Source of the DNA: CAVSMC01 sp963798655
GTDB lineage: Bacteria > Pseudomonadota > Gammaproteobacteria > Burkholderiales > Casimicrobiaceae
DNA length: 64,000 bases
Assembly (NCBI GenBank): GCA_963798655.1
Contig: CAWCUH010000003.1
Location: 248,001-312,000, forward strand
Reading direction: 5' to 3'
The first letter of the stretch is position 1. Every line of letters begins with the position of its first letter. Positions 27,213 through 35,940 of this stretch are shown piece after piece. Under the pieces are notes generated by a model that searched no databases, was not told the origin of the DNA, and saw nothing but the letters and a program-made list of their open reading frames with translations. Both the position numbers and the translations under genes were made by a program.

Positions 27213-28385
27213 TCAGCGGCCTTCTCGCCGCAGCAGGCGCCAGTTGGCGAGATTGACGACGAGCGCGATGGCGAGATTGATCGTCGCGTAAAGCAGCACG
27301 ACGAGCGCCATCGCTTCCAGCGCCTGGCTCGTCTGGCTCAACATCGTGCCGCCGACGATCTGCATGATGTCGGGATAGCCGATGGCGGCCGCGAGCGATG
27401 ACGCCTTCGCGAGCGTCTGATATTGCCCGGCTGCCGGCGGCAGCGCGACGCGTAACGCCTGCGGCAGCGTGATCAACAGCGCCGCGCGGATGCCGCTGAG
27501 CCCGACCGAAGCCGCGGCTTCGGATTGTCCGCGCGGCACCGACAAGATGCCGGCACGAAAGATCTCCGCGAGAAACGTGCTGTTGTAGATGGACAGGCCG
27601 AGCGTCAACGCCATGAGCTCGGGCAGCAGCGCGAAGCCGCCCGCGACGTTGAAGCCTTCCACCTGCGGACGGTCGATCGAGAACTCCCCGCCCACGAGCG
27701 CAAGCGGCGCAATGCAGACGACGAGGAGCGCGACCGCGATCGCTGCGAACCTGCCGCCGCGGCCGACGTCGCCCGATGCGAAACGACGGCGCGCGATTGC
27801 GAGCAGCAGCGCGAAAGCGGCGACCGCGGCGACGAGCGCGGACGCACCGGCGGCCGTCGCATGCAGGCGCGGAAAGAACATCCCGCGATTGTTGAGCAGC
27901 ACGCCCGCCAACCCGATGCTGTCGCCGACGCCGGGCAACAGCGTCATCGCCGAGAAGTACCAGAAGAAGATCTGCAGCAGCAGCGGGATGTTGCGAAACA
28001 CCTCGACGTACAGCGACGACACGCGTCGAATCAGCGGATGCGACGCGAGGCGCCCGAACGCGACGACGAGCGCGATCAGCGTGCTGCACAAGCCGGCCAG
28101 CGCGATCACCAGCAGCGTATTGAGCGTGGCGACGATCACCGCGTCGAGGTACGACGAAGCGGGCCCGAACGCAATCAGCGCCTGCGCGATCTCGAACCCC
28201 GCTTCGGCGTGCAGAAAGCCGAAGCCGATCGACAGGCCACGCGCTTGCACGTTGCCGAGGAAATTCGCGACGCCGTGCCAGGCGAGCCACGCGATCAGTG
28301 CAAGCAGCAGCGCCTGACCGACATGGCCGGGCAGCCGCTCGACGAAGACCGCGCGGGACAGCTTCGTGCGGGGAAGCGGCGTCAT
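27213..28385 (-). CDS. aapQ: Polar amino-acid ABC transporter permease (AapQ/BztB-like)
   Basis: This 390-residue inner-membrane permease pairs with the neighbouring gene product. Hydrophobic segments alternate along its length. The HisM-type domain has LYVEVFRNIPLLLQIFFWYF, and the EAA loop reads EIFRAGILSVPRGQSEAAASVGLS. A long periplasmic stretch lies between the first and later membrane helices, as in AapQ. I chose the ATG at 28385; a GTG three codons upstream is also possible. It follows the binding-protein gene by 48 bp and is nearly fused to the next permease, which indicates co-transcription. Confidence 0.92.
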   Translation of the reverse strand: MTPLPRTKLSRAVFVERLPGHVGQALLLALIAWLAWHGVANFLGNVQARGLSIGFGFLHAEAGFEIAQALIAFGPASSYLDAVIVATLNTLLVIALAGLCSTLIALVVAFGRLASHPLIRRVSSLYVEVFRNIPLLLQIFFWYFSAMTLLPGVGDSIGLAGVLLNNRGMFFPRLHATAAGASALVAAVAAFALLLAIARRRFASGDVGRGGRFAAIAVALLVVCIAPLALVGGEFSIDRPQVEGFNVAGGFALLPELMALTLGLSIYNSTFLAEIFRAGILSVPRGQSEAAASVGLSGIRAALLITLPQALRVALPPAAGQYQTLAKASSLAAAIGYPDIMQIVGGTMLSQTSQALEAMALVVLLYATINLAIALVVNLANWRLLRREGR

Positions 28386-28433
28386 GCGAAACACGCGGGC
28401 GCGCAGCGAGCGAGAGCCCGCGCGCCCGGACGA

Positions 28434-29465
28434 TCAGCGCACCGGAATCGACATCATCAGACCGCCGTTTTTCACGAGCGCGTTGCGTCCGCGCTCGAGA
28501 TGCAGCGGCGTCTTCGGCCCGACGTTGCGGTCCCACACGTCGCCGTAGTTGCCGACCGCCTTGATCGCCTTGTAGGCCCAGTCGTTGCCGAGGCCGAGCT
28601 TCTCGCCCAGGTCTCCGCTCGCGCCGAGCAGGCGCTGCACATCGGGGTTCTGCGAGCCGCGCTGCTCGTCGACGTTCGCCTGCGTGATGCCCAGCTCCTC
28701 GGCGGCGACCAGCGCGTTCAGCGTGAAGCGCACGACGTCTTCCCAGCGCGGCTGGCCCTGCGCGACGATCGGTCCGATGGGCTCGTTCGACACCGTCTCG
28801 GCGAGCACCTTGAAGTCGCCGCGGTTCGGCAGCTTCGACAGGCGTGCGGCAAGGCCGGAGCGGTCGTTGATCGCGGCATCGCAACGCTTGCCGACGAACG
28901 CATCCCACGCCTGCTCCTGCGAGGCGAAGGTGACGATCTTGTACTTGAGCTTGTGCGCGCGGAAGTAGTCGGCGACGATGAGCTCCGACGTGCTGCCCTG
29001 CGCCGTGCAAATGGTGGCGTTGTTCAAATCGGCGATCCTGTTCGCCTTCGACTTCGTCGTGACGGCGAACCCCTGCCCGTCGTAGAACATCACCTTGGCG
29101 AACTTGAGTCCGCCGACGTCGCGGCTTTGCGTCCAGGTGAAACGGTGCGTGAGGACATCGACCGCCCCGGTGGGCAGGCCCGCGAACGCCGTCTTCAGGT
29201 CCATCGGAACCAGCTGGATCTTGGTGTCGTCGCCGAGCGTGGCGGCGGCGATCGCCCTGCACAGGTCGACGTCGAAGCCCTGGCGCTTGCCGCTGTTGTC
29301 CTCGGCGGAGAAGCCCGGCGCCGCAAGCGTCACGCCGCACTTGACGACGCCGCGGGTCTTCACGTCGTCGAGCACGTCGGCGCGCGCGGGCGCTGCGAGC
29401 GCCGCCAGGGCGGCGAGCGCTACGACGGTTGTGACGGCTGCCGGTACGATGCTTTGGGTCCTCAT
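28434..29465 (-). CDS. aapJ: Amino-acid ABC transporter periplasmic binding protein (AapJ/BztA-like)
   Basis: This 343-residue precursor has a signal peptide of about 29 residues ending in APARA. The mature protein reads LDDVKTRGVVKCGV, GFDVDLCRAIAAATLGD, then RFTWTQSRDVGGLKFAKVMFYDGQGF, which is typical of the AapJ/BztA/YhdW branch of family-3 solute-binding proteins. It should capture polar amino acids (glutamate, glutamine, aspartate and related) in the periplasm and deliver them to AapQM. Two of the cysteines can form the conserved disulfide. The ATG at 29465 is chosen because it gives a clean signal peptide. It is the first gene of the operon, with tRNA-Ser immediately upstream on the same strand. 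Confidence 0.94.
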   Translation of the reverse strand: MRTQSIVPAAVTTVVALAALAALAAPARADVLDDVKTRGVVKCGVTLAAPGFSAEDNSGKRQGFDVDLCRAIAAATLGDDTKIQLVPMDLKTAFAGLPTGAVDVLTHRFTWTQSRDVGGLKFAKVMFYDGQGFAVTTKSKANRIADLNNATICTAQGSTSELIVADYFRAHKLKYKIVTFASQEQAWDAFVGKRCDAAINDRSGLAARLSKLPNRGDFKVLAETVSNEPIGPIVAQGQPRWEDVVRFTLNALVAAEELGITQANVDEQRGSQNPDVQRLLGASGDLGEKLGLGNDWAYKAIKAVGNYGDVWDRNVGPKTPLHLERGRNALVKNGGLMMSIPVR

Positions 29466-29566
29466 GCGGGTCTCCGACTTTTCGCGATGGCAGGATGCGT
29501 CGGGTGGCTCGCCGGGTTTTTGCGTGCCGAACCGAGCGCGCCTCTTGGAGCAGGCGAGAGTGTAGC

Positions 29567-29656
29567 TGGCGGATGGGGTGGGATTCGAACCCACGAGGGG
29601 CTTGCACCCCTGCCGGTTTTCAAGACCGGTGCCTTCAACCGCTCGGCCACCCATCC
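29567..29656 (-). tRNA. tRNA-Ser (UGA anticodon)
   Basis: Read on the minus strand, the gene starts GGATGGGTGGCCGAG and ends in an encoded CCA. The acceptor stem GGATGGG pairs with CCCATCC, with discriminator G. The anticodon arm is ACCGG-TCTTGAAAA-CCGGC with anticodon TGA. A long variable arm (AGGGGTGCAAGCCCCT) marks it as class II serine tRNA. The T arm GGGTTCGAATCCC is standard. It decodes UCA and, by wobble, UCG and other UCN codons. Confidence 0.97.
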
Positions 29657-29773
29657 GTTGAGCCGGCTCGCGGCCATGGGCGCCGACTCGCGGTGCCTCA
29701 CCGCAACCGCTTGAATTCGCTGCGATCGGCCGCATGTTAGCACGCACATCGGTAAGCGCTCAAAGCCATCCGG

Positions 29774-29803
29774 TTGAAACGGAAAACCTTTCTGTTAGTC
29801 TAA
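29774..29803 (+). promoter_or_regulatory. Possible sigma-70 promoter of the BI-1 family gene
   Basis: TTGAAA at 29774-29779 is a good -35 element. Downstream, TAGTCT (29796-29801, spacing 16) or GTCTAA (29798-29803, spacing 18) could be the -10. The match of the -10 is weak. The gene's start lies about 45 bp further on with a good ribosome-binding site. Confidence 0.35.
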
Positions 29804-29844
29804 CGACTCGTTCCGGCCCGATCAGGCCACTGACTGGAGGCAAG

Positions 29845-30567
29845 ATGGATCGCAATTTCGAACCTGTCTCGTACGGAAGCGCCCCGGTGGCGAGCCGGGG
29901 GCAGGGCGCGGCCGTCGCGGTCGAGCCGAGCCGCGTACTGCGCAACACGTACTGGTTGCTCGCGCTGTCGTTGCTGCCGACGGTGGCAGGCGCGTTCGTC
30001 GGCATGCAGCTCAACTTCTTCTCGCTGTTCGTCGCGCACCCAATCGCGACGCCGCTGCTGATGTTCGGCGCGATGCTCGGGTCGCTGTTCGTCGTCACGC
30101 GGTTGCGCGACAGTTCGTGGGGCGTGCTCGCGCTTTTCGGCTTCACGTTCATATCCGGTGTATTTCTGACGCCGATCCTGACGGTCGCAGCCGGCTTTCG
30201 CAACGGCGGGCAACTGGTCGCGCTCGCAGGCGGCATGACGGCAGCGATCTTCTTTGTCATGGCAGGGATCGCCACCGTCTCCAAGCGGGACTTCTCGTTT
30301 CTCGCGAACTTCCTTTTCGTAGGGCTGATTCTGCTGATCGTCGCGTCGCTCGCGAACCTTTTCTTCCAGGTTCCGGCGGCCTCCGTCGCGATCTCGGCCA
30401 TCGCCGTGCTGATCTTCTCCGTCTACATTCTTTACGACGTGAACAGCATCGTTCGCGGCGGCGAGACGAATTACGTGATGGCGACGCTGAAACTGTTCCT
30501 GGACGTGTACAATATCTTCATCAGTTTGCTCAACCTGCTGATGGCCTTCTCGGGTCAGCGCGACTGA
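29845..30567 (+). CDS. Bax inhibitor-1 family membrane protein (YccA/YbhL-like)
   Basis: This 240-residue inner-membrane protein has a short polar N-terminus and then seven hydrophobic segments, as in bacterial BI-1 (TMBIM) proteins. Family landmarks include FGFTFISGVFLTPI, SVYILYDVNSIVRGGE in the fifth to sixth helices and LKLFLDVYNIFISLLNLL near the end. The conserved pair of Asp residues in this region forms the pH-sensitive calcium leak gate in studied homologs. In E. coli, YccA modulates the FtsH protease. The start at 29845 has GGAGG four bases upstream. The gene ends in a terminator and converges on rlmD. Confidence 0.92.
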   Translation: MDRNFEPVSYGSAPVASRGQGAAVAVEPSRVLRNTYWLLALSLLPTVAGAFVGMQLNFFSLFVAHPIATPLLMFGAMLGSLFVVTRLRDSSWGVLALFGFTFISGVFLTPILTVAAGFRNGGQLVALAGGMTAAIFFVMAGIATVSKRDFSFLANFLFVGLILLIVASLANLFFQVPAASVAISAIAVLIFSVYILYDVNSIVRGGETNYVMATLKLFLDVYNIFISLLNLLMAFSGQRD

Positions 30568-30591
30568 ACTGTTCGTAGTACCAACAGCATT

Positions 30592-30621
30592 CGGGCGGCC
30601 GCCAGGTCGCCCGTTTTTTTT
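30592..30621 (+). terminator. Intrinsic terminator after the BI-1 family gene
   Basis: The stem CGGGCG (30592-30597) pairs with CGCCCG (30608-30613), with a 10-nt loop that is itself partly self-complementary. Eight T residues follow at 30614-30621. It stands between two convergent genes. Confidence 0.85.
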
Positions 30622-30626
30622 GGCGC

Positions 30627-31991
30627 TCAGCGCTCGAACAGCGCGATCGACTCGACGTGCGCGGTATGCGGGAACATGTTGACCACGCCCGCGGCGGCGA
30701 GCGTATAGCCGCGATCGCTCACCAGCACGCCGGCGTCGCGTGCGAGCGTCGCCGGGTTGCACGAGACGTAGACGATGCGCGCCGGAGCACCGTCGCCCGG
30801 CAGGCTCTTCACGAGCGCGATGGCCCCCTCGCGCGGCGGATCGATCAGTGCCTTGTCGAGCGCGCCGAAGCGTTCGAAGCCCTCCGGCGTGGCGGCGAAC
30901 AGGTTCGCGACGACGAACGTCGCCCGTTCGCCCAGCCCATTGCGCTCGGCGTTCTGCTGCGCGCGACGCACGAGCGCCGCGCTGCCTTCGACGCCGATCG
31001 CCTCGGCGCCGCGTACCGCAATGGGCAGCGTGAAGTTGCCGATCCCGCAGAAGAAGTCGGCGATCCGCTCGCCGGGCCCCGGATCGAGAAGCGCGATCGC
31101 GCGCCGCACGAGCACGCGATTGATCGCTGCGTTGACCTGCGTGAATTCGGTCGGCGAGAACGACAGCACGAGACCGAAATCGGGCAGCGAGTACGCGAGT
31201 TCGGATTGCGCCGGTACGAAGGGCACCGCGCTGTCCGGTCCAGCCGGCTGCAGGTAGATGCGCACGTCGTTGGCGTCGGCGAACTCGCGCAGCCGCGTTT
31301 CGTCGTCGGCCGTGAGCGGATCGAGAATGCGCAGCACGAGCACATCGACCGCGGCGCCGCCGCTCGATGCATCGTCGCCGACGGCGAGCTCGATCTGCGG
31401 CAGGCGATCGCGTATCGACAGCGACCCAACGAGCGCGCGCAGCGCGGGCAGCATCGCCGAGATCTTCGGCGGCAGCACCGCGCACGACGTCATGTCGGCG
31501 ACGTAGCTCGACTTGCGCTCGTGAAATCCGACGAGCACGCCGCCCTTCTTGGGCACATTGCGCGCCGAGAGTCGTGCGCGCTGACGATAGCCCCACGCCG
31601 GGCCGTGGATCGGCGCGAGGATCGTCTGCGCGCGCAAGCGGCCGATGTGCCACAGCGCGTCCTCGAGCGTGCGCTGCTTCGCCGCCACCTGCGCGCTCGC
31701 ATCGAGGTGCTGCAGCGAGCAGCCGCCGCAGACGTTGAAGTGATCGCATCGCGGCTCGACGCGCGCCGCACTCGCGCGCACGATCGTCTCGGCCCGTGCG
31801 ATCTCGTACGTCGGCTTGCGCTTCAGCGTCGCGGCCAGCACGCGCTCGCCGGGGAGCGCGCCCTCGACGAAGATCGCCTTCCCGTCGACGCGCGCGAGGC
31901 CGCGCCCTTCCTGGTCGAGCGAGCCGACGTCGAGCGGCACGAGCTCTGCGGCCGGTGGCGCGGTCAGCGGCGAGTGCGCGCGGCGGGACAC
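30627..31991 (-). CDS. rlmD: 23S rRNA (uracil-1939-C5)-methyltransferase
   Basis: This 454-residue protein methylates U1939 of 23S rRNA using S-adenosylmethionine. An N-terminal TRAM domain (about 15-75) is followed by the iron-sulfur cysteines of RlmD (CDHFNVCGGCSLQHL near residues 82-96, with another Cys further on). The SAM-binding segment is IADFFCGIGNFTLP. The catalytic loop VSCNPATLARD contains the nucleophilic Cys, and the C-terminal FPHTAHVES closes the domain. Length and motif order agree with E. coli RumA/RlmD. It is transcribed divergently from tsaB; a TAAAAT reading on the minus strand at 32033-32028 may be its -10. Confidence 0.95.
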   Translation of the reverse strand: MSRRAHSPLTAPPAAELVPLDVGSLDQEGRGLARVDGKAIFVEGALPGERVLAATLKRKPTYEIARAETIVRASAARVEPRCDHFNVCGGCSLQHLDASAQVAAKQRTLEDALWHIGRLRAQTILAPIHGPAWGYRQRARLSARNVPKKGGVLVGFHERKSSYVADMTSCAVLPPKISAMLPALRALVGSLSIRDRLPQIELAVGDDASSGGAAVDVLVLRILDPLTADDETRLREFADANDVRIYLQPAGPDSAVPFVPAQSELAYSLPDFGLVLSFSPTEFTQVNAAINRVLVRRAIALLDPGPGERIADFFCGIGNFTLPIAVRGAEAIGVEGSAALVRRAQQNAERNGLGERATFVVANLFAATPEGFERFGALDKALIDPPREGAIALVKSLPGDGAPARIVYVSCNPATLARDAGVLVSDRGYTLAAAGVVNMFPHTAHVESIALFER

Positions 31992-32130
31992 GGTGGAGTC
32001 GTCAGCGGAAGCGGATAAAAGCAGACGATTTTACCCGCCGCCGACACGGCGCTCGCAACCCGTCGCGTGAGACGGTGCCCGGCGCGCCTTCGCGATGCAT
32101 CGACCGATGCGGCTGAAGTAGAATCGCGCC

Positions 32131-32811
32131 ATGCGAATTCTCGCGCTCGACACGTCGACCGAGTGGTGCAGCGTCGCCGCAGGCGACGGCGCGTGCTGGT
32201 TCGAGGATCGATTGCATGCGCGCGAAGCGCATTCGCAGCATCTGCTGGCGATGGTCGACCGTGCGCTCGCCGCATGCGGCTATACGCTGCAGACGATCGA
32301 CGGCGTCGCGTTCGGGGCGGGACCGGGTTCGTTCACCGGCCTTCGGATTGCGTGCGGAGTCGCTCAGGGTCTCGCGCTCGGCGCGGACTTGCCGGTCGTG
32401 CCGGTAGGAACGCTCGAAGCGATCGCGTTCGCCGATGGTGGCGAGCGCGTCGTCGCTTCGCTCGATGCGCGGATGCGCGAGATCTACCTCGCCGCGTACG
32501 AGCGGCGCGGCGCGCACTGCATCGAGGCGCTCGCGCCGAGGGTCGTTGCACCGGCCGAGGCGCCGCGTCCGCCGGGCGAAGGCTGGCGCGGTGCGGGCAA
32601 TGGCTTCGCCGCGTATCCGACGCTCGCTGCGCAGCTCGGCACGGCAACCGTCGACGACGCCGCCGTACCGATGGCGCGGGCGATCGCGGCGATCGCGTTG
32701 CCCCGTCTTGCCGCCGGCGACGGCGTTCCCGCGGCCGATGCGCTGCCGCTCTACGTGCGCCATCGCGTTGCGCTGACGAGCGCCGAGCGCGCGGCCGGCG
32801 TCGCGCTCTGA
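32131..32811 (+). CDS. tsaB: tRNA threonylcarbamoyladenosine biosynthesis protein TsaB
   Basis: This 226-residue protein is the TsaB partner of TsaD and TsaE in making t6A at position 37 of ANN-decoding tRNAs. The N-terminus MRILALDTSTEWCSVA and the segment GAGPGSFTGLRIACGVAQGLA are diagnostic. It is an ASKHA-fold protein that lost catalytic activity and acts by binding TsaD. A TAGAAT box lies only 7 bp before the ATG, which would imply a leaderless or very short leader mRNA. The stop overlaps the ATG of rimI (TGATG), which supports co-translation. Confidence 0.95.
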   Translation: MRILALDTSTEWCSVAAGDGACWFEDRLHAREAHSQHLLAMVDRALAACGYTLQTIDGVAFGAGPGSFTGLRIACGVAQGLALGADLPVVPVGTLEAIAFADGGERVVASLDARMREIYLAAYERRGAHCIEALAPRVVAPAEAPRPPGEGWRGAGNGFAAYPTLAAQLGTATVDDAAVPMARAIAAIALPRLAAGDGVPAADALPLYVRHRVALTSAERAAGVAL

Positions 32812-33317
32812 TGGCGTCGCCTGCGCGCATCACGTCGCCGTTCCAGCTCGCGTGGCGGCCGCTGCGAGAAGCGGATGTCGCGTATGTGGCAGCGCTCGAG
32901 GCCCAGATCCACGCCGCGCCATGGACGGTCGGCAATTTCCGCGACGCGCTCGCCGCGGGCTACAGCGCACGCGTGGGCGAGCTCGAAGGTCGAATACTCG
33001 CGTATGGCGTGCTGATGCTCGGTGCCGGCGAGGCGCAACTGCTCAACCTGTCGGTCGTCCCCGACGCGCGACGCCGCGGCTTCGGCCGCGCGCTGTTGCG
33101 TCGGTTCGTCGCCGATGCGCGCCGTCTCGGCGCCGAGCAGCTGTTCCTCGAGGTGCGTGTGTCGAATGCCGCGGCAATCGCGCTCTACGAGTTCGAAGGC
33201 TTCAAGGCGATCGCGCGCCGCGTGTCGTATTACCCGCCGTCGGCCGACGGCGTGCGCGAGGACGCGCTGGTGATGCGCGTGGCGCTCGTGCATCCGCCGC
33301 TACCCGCGGCACCCTGA
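32811..33317 (+). CDS. rimI: Ribosomal protein S18 alanine N-acetyltransferase
   Basis: This 168-residue GNAT acetyltransferase begins at the ATG that overlaps the tsaB stop. The acetyl-CoA loop reads LSVVPDARRRGFGRALL, followed by LEVRVSNAAAIALYEFEGFKAIARRVSYYP, the RimI signature. It acetylates the N-terminus of ribosomal protein S18. The tsaB-rimI pairing is widespread in proteobacteria. A short alanine/proline tail at the C-terminus is unremarkable. The uracil-DNA glycosylase gene starts 4 bp later, so the three genes form an operon. Confidence 0.94.
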   Translation: MASPARITSPFQLAWRPLREADVAYVAALEAQIHAAPWTVGNFRDALAAGYSARVGELEGRILAYGVLMLGAGEAQLLNLSVVPDARRRGFGRALLRRFVADARRLGAEQLFLEVRVSNAAAIALYEFEGFKAIARRVSYYPPSADGVREDALVMRVALVHPPLPAAP

Positions 33318-33321
33318 GCCG

Positions 33322-34029
33322 ATGGCTTCACGCGACGACATCCTGGTCGAGCTCGGGCTTGTCCCGCTTTGGCGTGTGCGCGCCGGTGGCCCCGCCGACC
33401 GTGCCGGTGGCACCGGGCAGTCGGACGCCGAGCGTCGGCTCGCGCGGATCGCCGCGATCGACTGGCAAGCGCTCGATGCCGATGTCGACGCATGCACGGC
33501 GTGCGGCCTGTGTCGCACGCGCAATCGCAGCGTTCCCGGCGTCGGCGATACGCGCGCGCAATGGCTGTTCGTCGGCGAAGCGCCGGGCGCCGAAGAGGAC
33601 GCACGGGGCGAGCCCTTCGTCGGCCAGGCCGGCCGGCTTCTCGACGCGATGCTCGCAGCGATCGGCCTCGCGCGCGGCGACGACGTCTACATCGCGAACG
33701 TGCTGAAATGCCGGCCCCCGGGCAACCGCAATCCGGAGCCGCGTGAAGTCGACGCGTGCCGACCTTACCTGGATCGCCAGATCGCGCTGCTCGCGCCGAA
33801 GATCATCGTCGCGCTCGGCAAGGCGGCAGCGACAACGCTGCTCGACCGCGACGCGTCGATCGCGAGCCTGCGCGGACGCGTGCACCGCTACCGTGGCGTG
33901 CCGCTGATCGTCACGTACCATCCGGCGTACCTGCTGCGCACGCTGCCGGACAAGGCGCGCGCGTGGGAGGATTTGCTGCTCGCGCGGCGGACGATGCAGC
34001 GACAGGCGCTGGCCGCGGCCGGTGCCTAG
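33322..34029 (+). CDS. Family 4 uracil-DNA glycosylase (iron-sulfur type)
   Basis: This 235-residue enzyme removes uracil from DNA in base excision repair. Family 4/5 motifs are present: GEAPGAEEDARGEPFVGQAG in the active-site region, NVLKCRPPGNRNPE, then LGKAAAT and VTYHPAYLLR with the DNA-intercalating and catalytic-loop residues. The iron-sulfur Cys ligands are seen in CTACGLC and NVLKC, with a further Cys in DACRPYL. The N-terminal 60 residues are a variable extension, often seen in Betaproteobacteria. It is the third gene of the tsaB-rimI block. Confidence 0.93.
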   Translation: MASRDDILVELGLVPLWRVRAGGPADRAGGTGQSDAERRLARIAAIDWQALDADVDACTACGLCRTRNRSVPGVGDTRAQWLFVGEAPGAEEDARGEPFVGQAGRLLDAMLAAIGLARGDDVYIANVLKCRPPGNRNPEPREVDACRPYLDRQIALLAPKIIVALGKAAATTLLDRDASIASLRGRVHRYRGVPLIVTYHPAYLLRTLPDKARAWEDLLLARRTMQRQALAAAGA

Positions 34030-34139
34030 CGCCGTCGCATCGTCCATTTTTGGGCGGAAGGTCTTGCGCGGCGCGGCCGCTGCCCCTATCTTCAGCGCGG
34101 GCACTCGCGTCGGCGCCCTTCACGAACGGGAGGTTCGAT

Positions 34140-34922
34140 ATGGTTCGCAAGCTCGCCGCGTTTTTCGCCGTCGTCGCGACGCTCACGCTGTCAGGCTGCG
34201 GCTACAACCAGCTGCAGCGGCAGGACGAAGCGATCAAGGCCGCATGGTCGGAGGTCGTCAATCAGTACCAGCGGCGCGCCGATCTCGTGCCCAACCTGGT
34301 CAACACCGTCAAGGGCTACGCAGCGCAGGAAGAGCGCGTGCTGACCGAAGTGACGAACGCGCGCGCGAACGCCACCGCCATCAAGGCGACGCCCGAGCTC
34401 GTGAACGACCCGGTCGCGTTCCAGAAATTCATCGAGGCGCAGGGCCAGCTCACCGGCGCGCTGTCGCGGCTGCTCGCGGTTGCCGAGAATTATCCGAACC
34501 TCAAGTCCGACGCGCTCTTTCGCGATCTGCAATCGCAGCTCGAGGGCACGGAGAACCGCATCACGGTCGCCCGCAACCGCTACATCAAGACGGTGCAGGA
34601 GTACAACACGACCGTCCGCTCGTTCCCGACGAACCTGACCGCGATGCTGTTCAAGATGGAGCTGCGGCCGAACTTCACCGTCGAGAACGAAGCGGCGGTG
34701 AGCCGTCCGCCGACGGTGGACTTCAGCCGGCCCGCGCCCGCGCCGTCGACTTCGGCACCATCGTCTGCATCGCCGCCGTCGGTGACACCCGCCCCCGCGA
34801 CGCCGAGGCCGTCGGCGCCGCCCGCGGTCCCGGGGCCGAAGTCCGACGCGGGCAGCGCGGGCAAGACTGCCGCTGTCGAGCCGGCCGATCCCGCGAACGA
34901 CTTGCTGAAGAAGGGCTACTAG
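34140..34922 (+). CDS. LemA family lipoprotein
   Basis: This 260-residue protein starts at the ATG at 34140 behind GGGAGG. It has a lipoprotein signal peptide with lipobox LSGC (Cys20), so it is predicted to be lipid-anchored. The LemA domain (about 25-185) contains NQYQRRADLVPNLVNTVKGYA and the helical segments with FPTNLTAMLF. The last 75 residues are Pro/Ala/Ser-rich and end in LLKKGY, an unusual addition to the LemA core of about 180 residues. Two TPM-domain genes follow on the same strand, which is the classic LemA-TPM arrangement of unclear function in envelope maintenance. Confidence 0.92.
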   Translation: MVRKLAAFFAVVATLTLSGCGYNQLQRQDEAIKAAWSEVVNQYQRRADLVPNLVNTVKGYAAQEERVLTEVTNARANATAIKATPELVNDPVAFQKFIEAQGQLTGALSRLLAVAENYPNLKSDALFRDLQSQLEGTENRITVARNRYIKTVQEYNTTVRSFPTNLTAMLFKMELRPNFTVENEAAVSRPPTVDFSRPAPAPSTSAPSSASPPSVTPAPATPRPSAPPAVPGPKSDAGSAGKTAAVEPADPANDLLKKGY

Positions 34923-34962
34923 GGCCTGTTAAACGCTTGTGCCCATAGCGTTAACAGGCCCT
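34921..34962. repeat. Long imperfect palindrome between lemA and TPM genes
   Basis: The left arm AGGGCCTGTTAAACGC (34921-34936) pairs with the right arm GCGTTAACAGGCCCT (34948-34962) except for one bulged A, with an 11-nt loop. It overlaps the lemA stop codon. There is no T-run. It could act as a Rho-independent-like pause, an mRNA-stabilising hairpin or a REP/MITE-type palindrome. One ATG (34939) of the next frame lies in the loop. Confidence 0.85.
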
Positions 34963-34983
34963 AGCCCACGCGCAGGTCGCGCC

Positions 34984-35922
34984 GTGACGACGACGCCTCT
35001 GTGGCGCCTCGGCGCATGGCTCGCGTTCGCGCTCGCCGCATCGCTTCCGTTCGGCGCGCTCGCGCAGCAATGGAGCCCGGACAGCAGCGGCCTCGCGCCG
35101 ATACCGCCGCTTGCCGCGCGAGTCACCGACGTCACGCAAACGCTGTCCGACGCGGAGCGCGCGCAGCTCGACTCGAAGCTCGCCGACTGGGAAGCGAAGA
35201 CGTCGAATCAGCTCGCCGTGCTGATCGTTCCCTCGACGCAGCCCGAGCCGATCGAGGCGTACTCGATTCGCGTCGCCGACGCGTGGAAGATCGGCCGCAA
35301 GGGCCAGGACAACGGCGTGCTGATCGTCGTCGCGAAGAACGACCGCAAGGTCCGCATCGAAGTCGGCTACGGTCTCGAGGGCTCGCTCACCGATCTCACG
35401 ACGCGGCGGATCATCGCCGAGGACATCGTGCCGAAGTTCAAGGACAACAACTTCGGGGCGGGGCTCAACGCGGGTGTCGATCGCATCATCGATGTCGTCG
35501 GCAAGGGTGAGCCGCTCGCGGCGCCTCGCCCGGCGAACAAGGCGCGCCGCGGCGTCGGCGGCTTCGACATCGGCACGATCGCGCTGCTGCTGTTCATCGT
35601 CGTGCCGCTTGTCGGCGCGATCCTGCGGTCAATCTTCGGGCGCTTTCTCGGCTCAACCGTCGGTGCGGGCGTCATCGGCGCCGCGGCGTGGTTCGTCATC
35701 GGGTCGCTCGCGATCGCGGTCGTCGCCGGCATCATTGGCTTCCTCGTGATGATCTTCTCCGGTTTCGGTGCGCTGGCGTCGGGGCGTCGCGGCGGCGTGT
35801 TCATGCCCGGCGGATGGGGCGGCGGTGGCTTCGGCGGGGGCGGCGGCTTCGGCGGGGGCGGCGGTGGGTTCTCCGGCGGCGGCGGCGGCTTCGGCGGCGG
35901 CGGCTCGTCGGGCAGCTGGTAG
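34984..35922 (+). CDS. TPM-domain (YgcG-type) membrane protein with Gly-rich tail
   Basis: This 312-residue protein starts at GTG 34984; an ATG at 34939 would add 15 residues inside the hairpin and seems less likely. It has a signal peptide ending ALAQQ and a TPM domain (about 40-170) with AERAQLDSKLADWE, DNGVLIVVAKNDRKVRIEVGYGLEGSLTD and KFKDNNFGAGLNAGVDRI. Two membrane segments follow (about 185-260), and the C-terminal tail is GGGGFGGGGG-type. This is the usual layout of the LemA-partner TPM proteins, with the TPM domain outside the cytoplasm. The precise activity is unknown; studied TPM domains show phosphatase activity in plants. Confidence 0.9.
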   Translation: MTTTPLWRLGAWLAFALAASLPFGALAQQWSPDSSGLAPIPPLAARVTDVTQTLSDAERAQLDSKLADWEAKTSNQLAVLIVPSTQPEPIEAYSIRVADAWKIGRKGQDNGVLIVVAKNDRKVRIEVGYGLEGSLTDLTTRRIIAEDIVPKFKDNNFGAGLNAGVDRIIDVVGKGEPLAAPRPANKARRGVGGFDIGTIALLLFIVVPLVGAILRSIFGRFLGSTVGAGVIGAAAWFVIGSLAIAVVAGIIGFLVMIFSGFGALASGRRGGVFMPGGWGGGGFGGGGGFGGGGGGFSGGGGGFGGGGSSGSW

Positions 35923-35940
35923 ATGCGGCGGAGGACTGCG

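Noticed and set aside
26113..29607. A very long continuous minus-strand frame (over 1100 codons) across the amino-acid transporter operon
   Set aside because: Only its last third (the AapM-like permease) is real coding; the rest is an out-of-frame shadow of the other permease and the binding protein.
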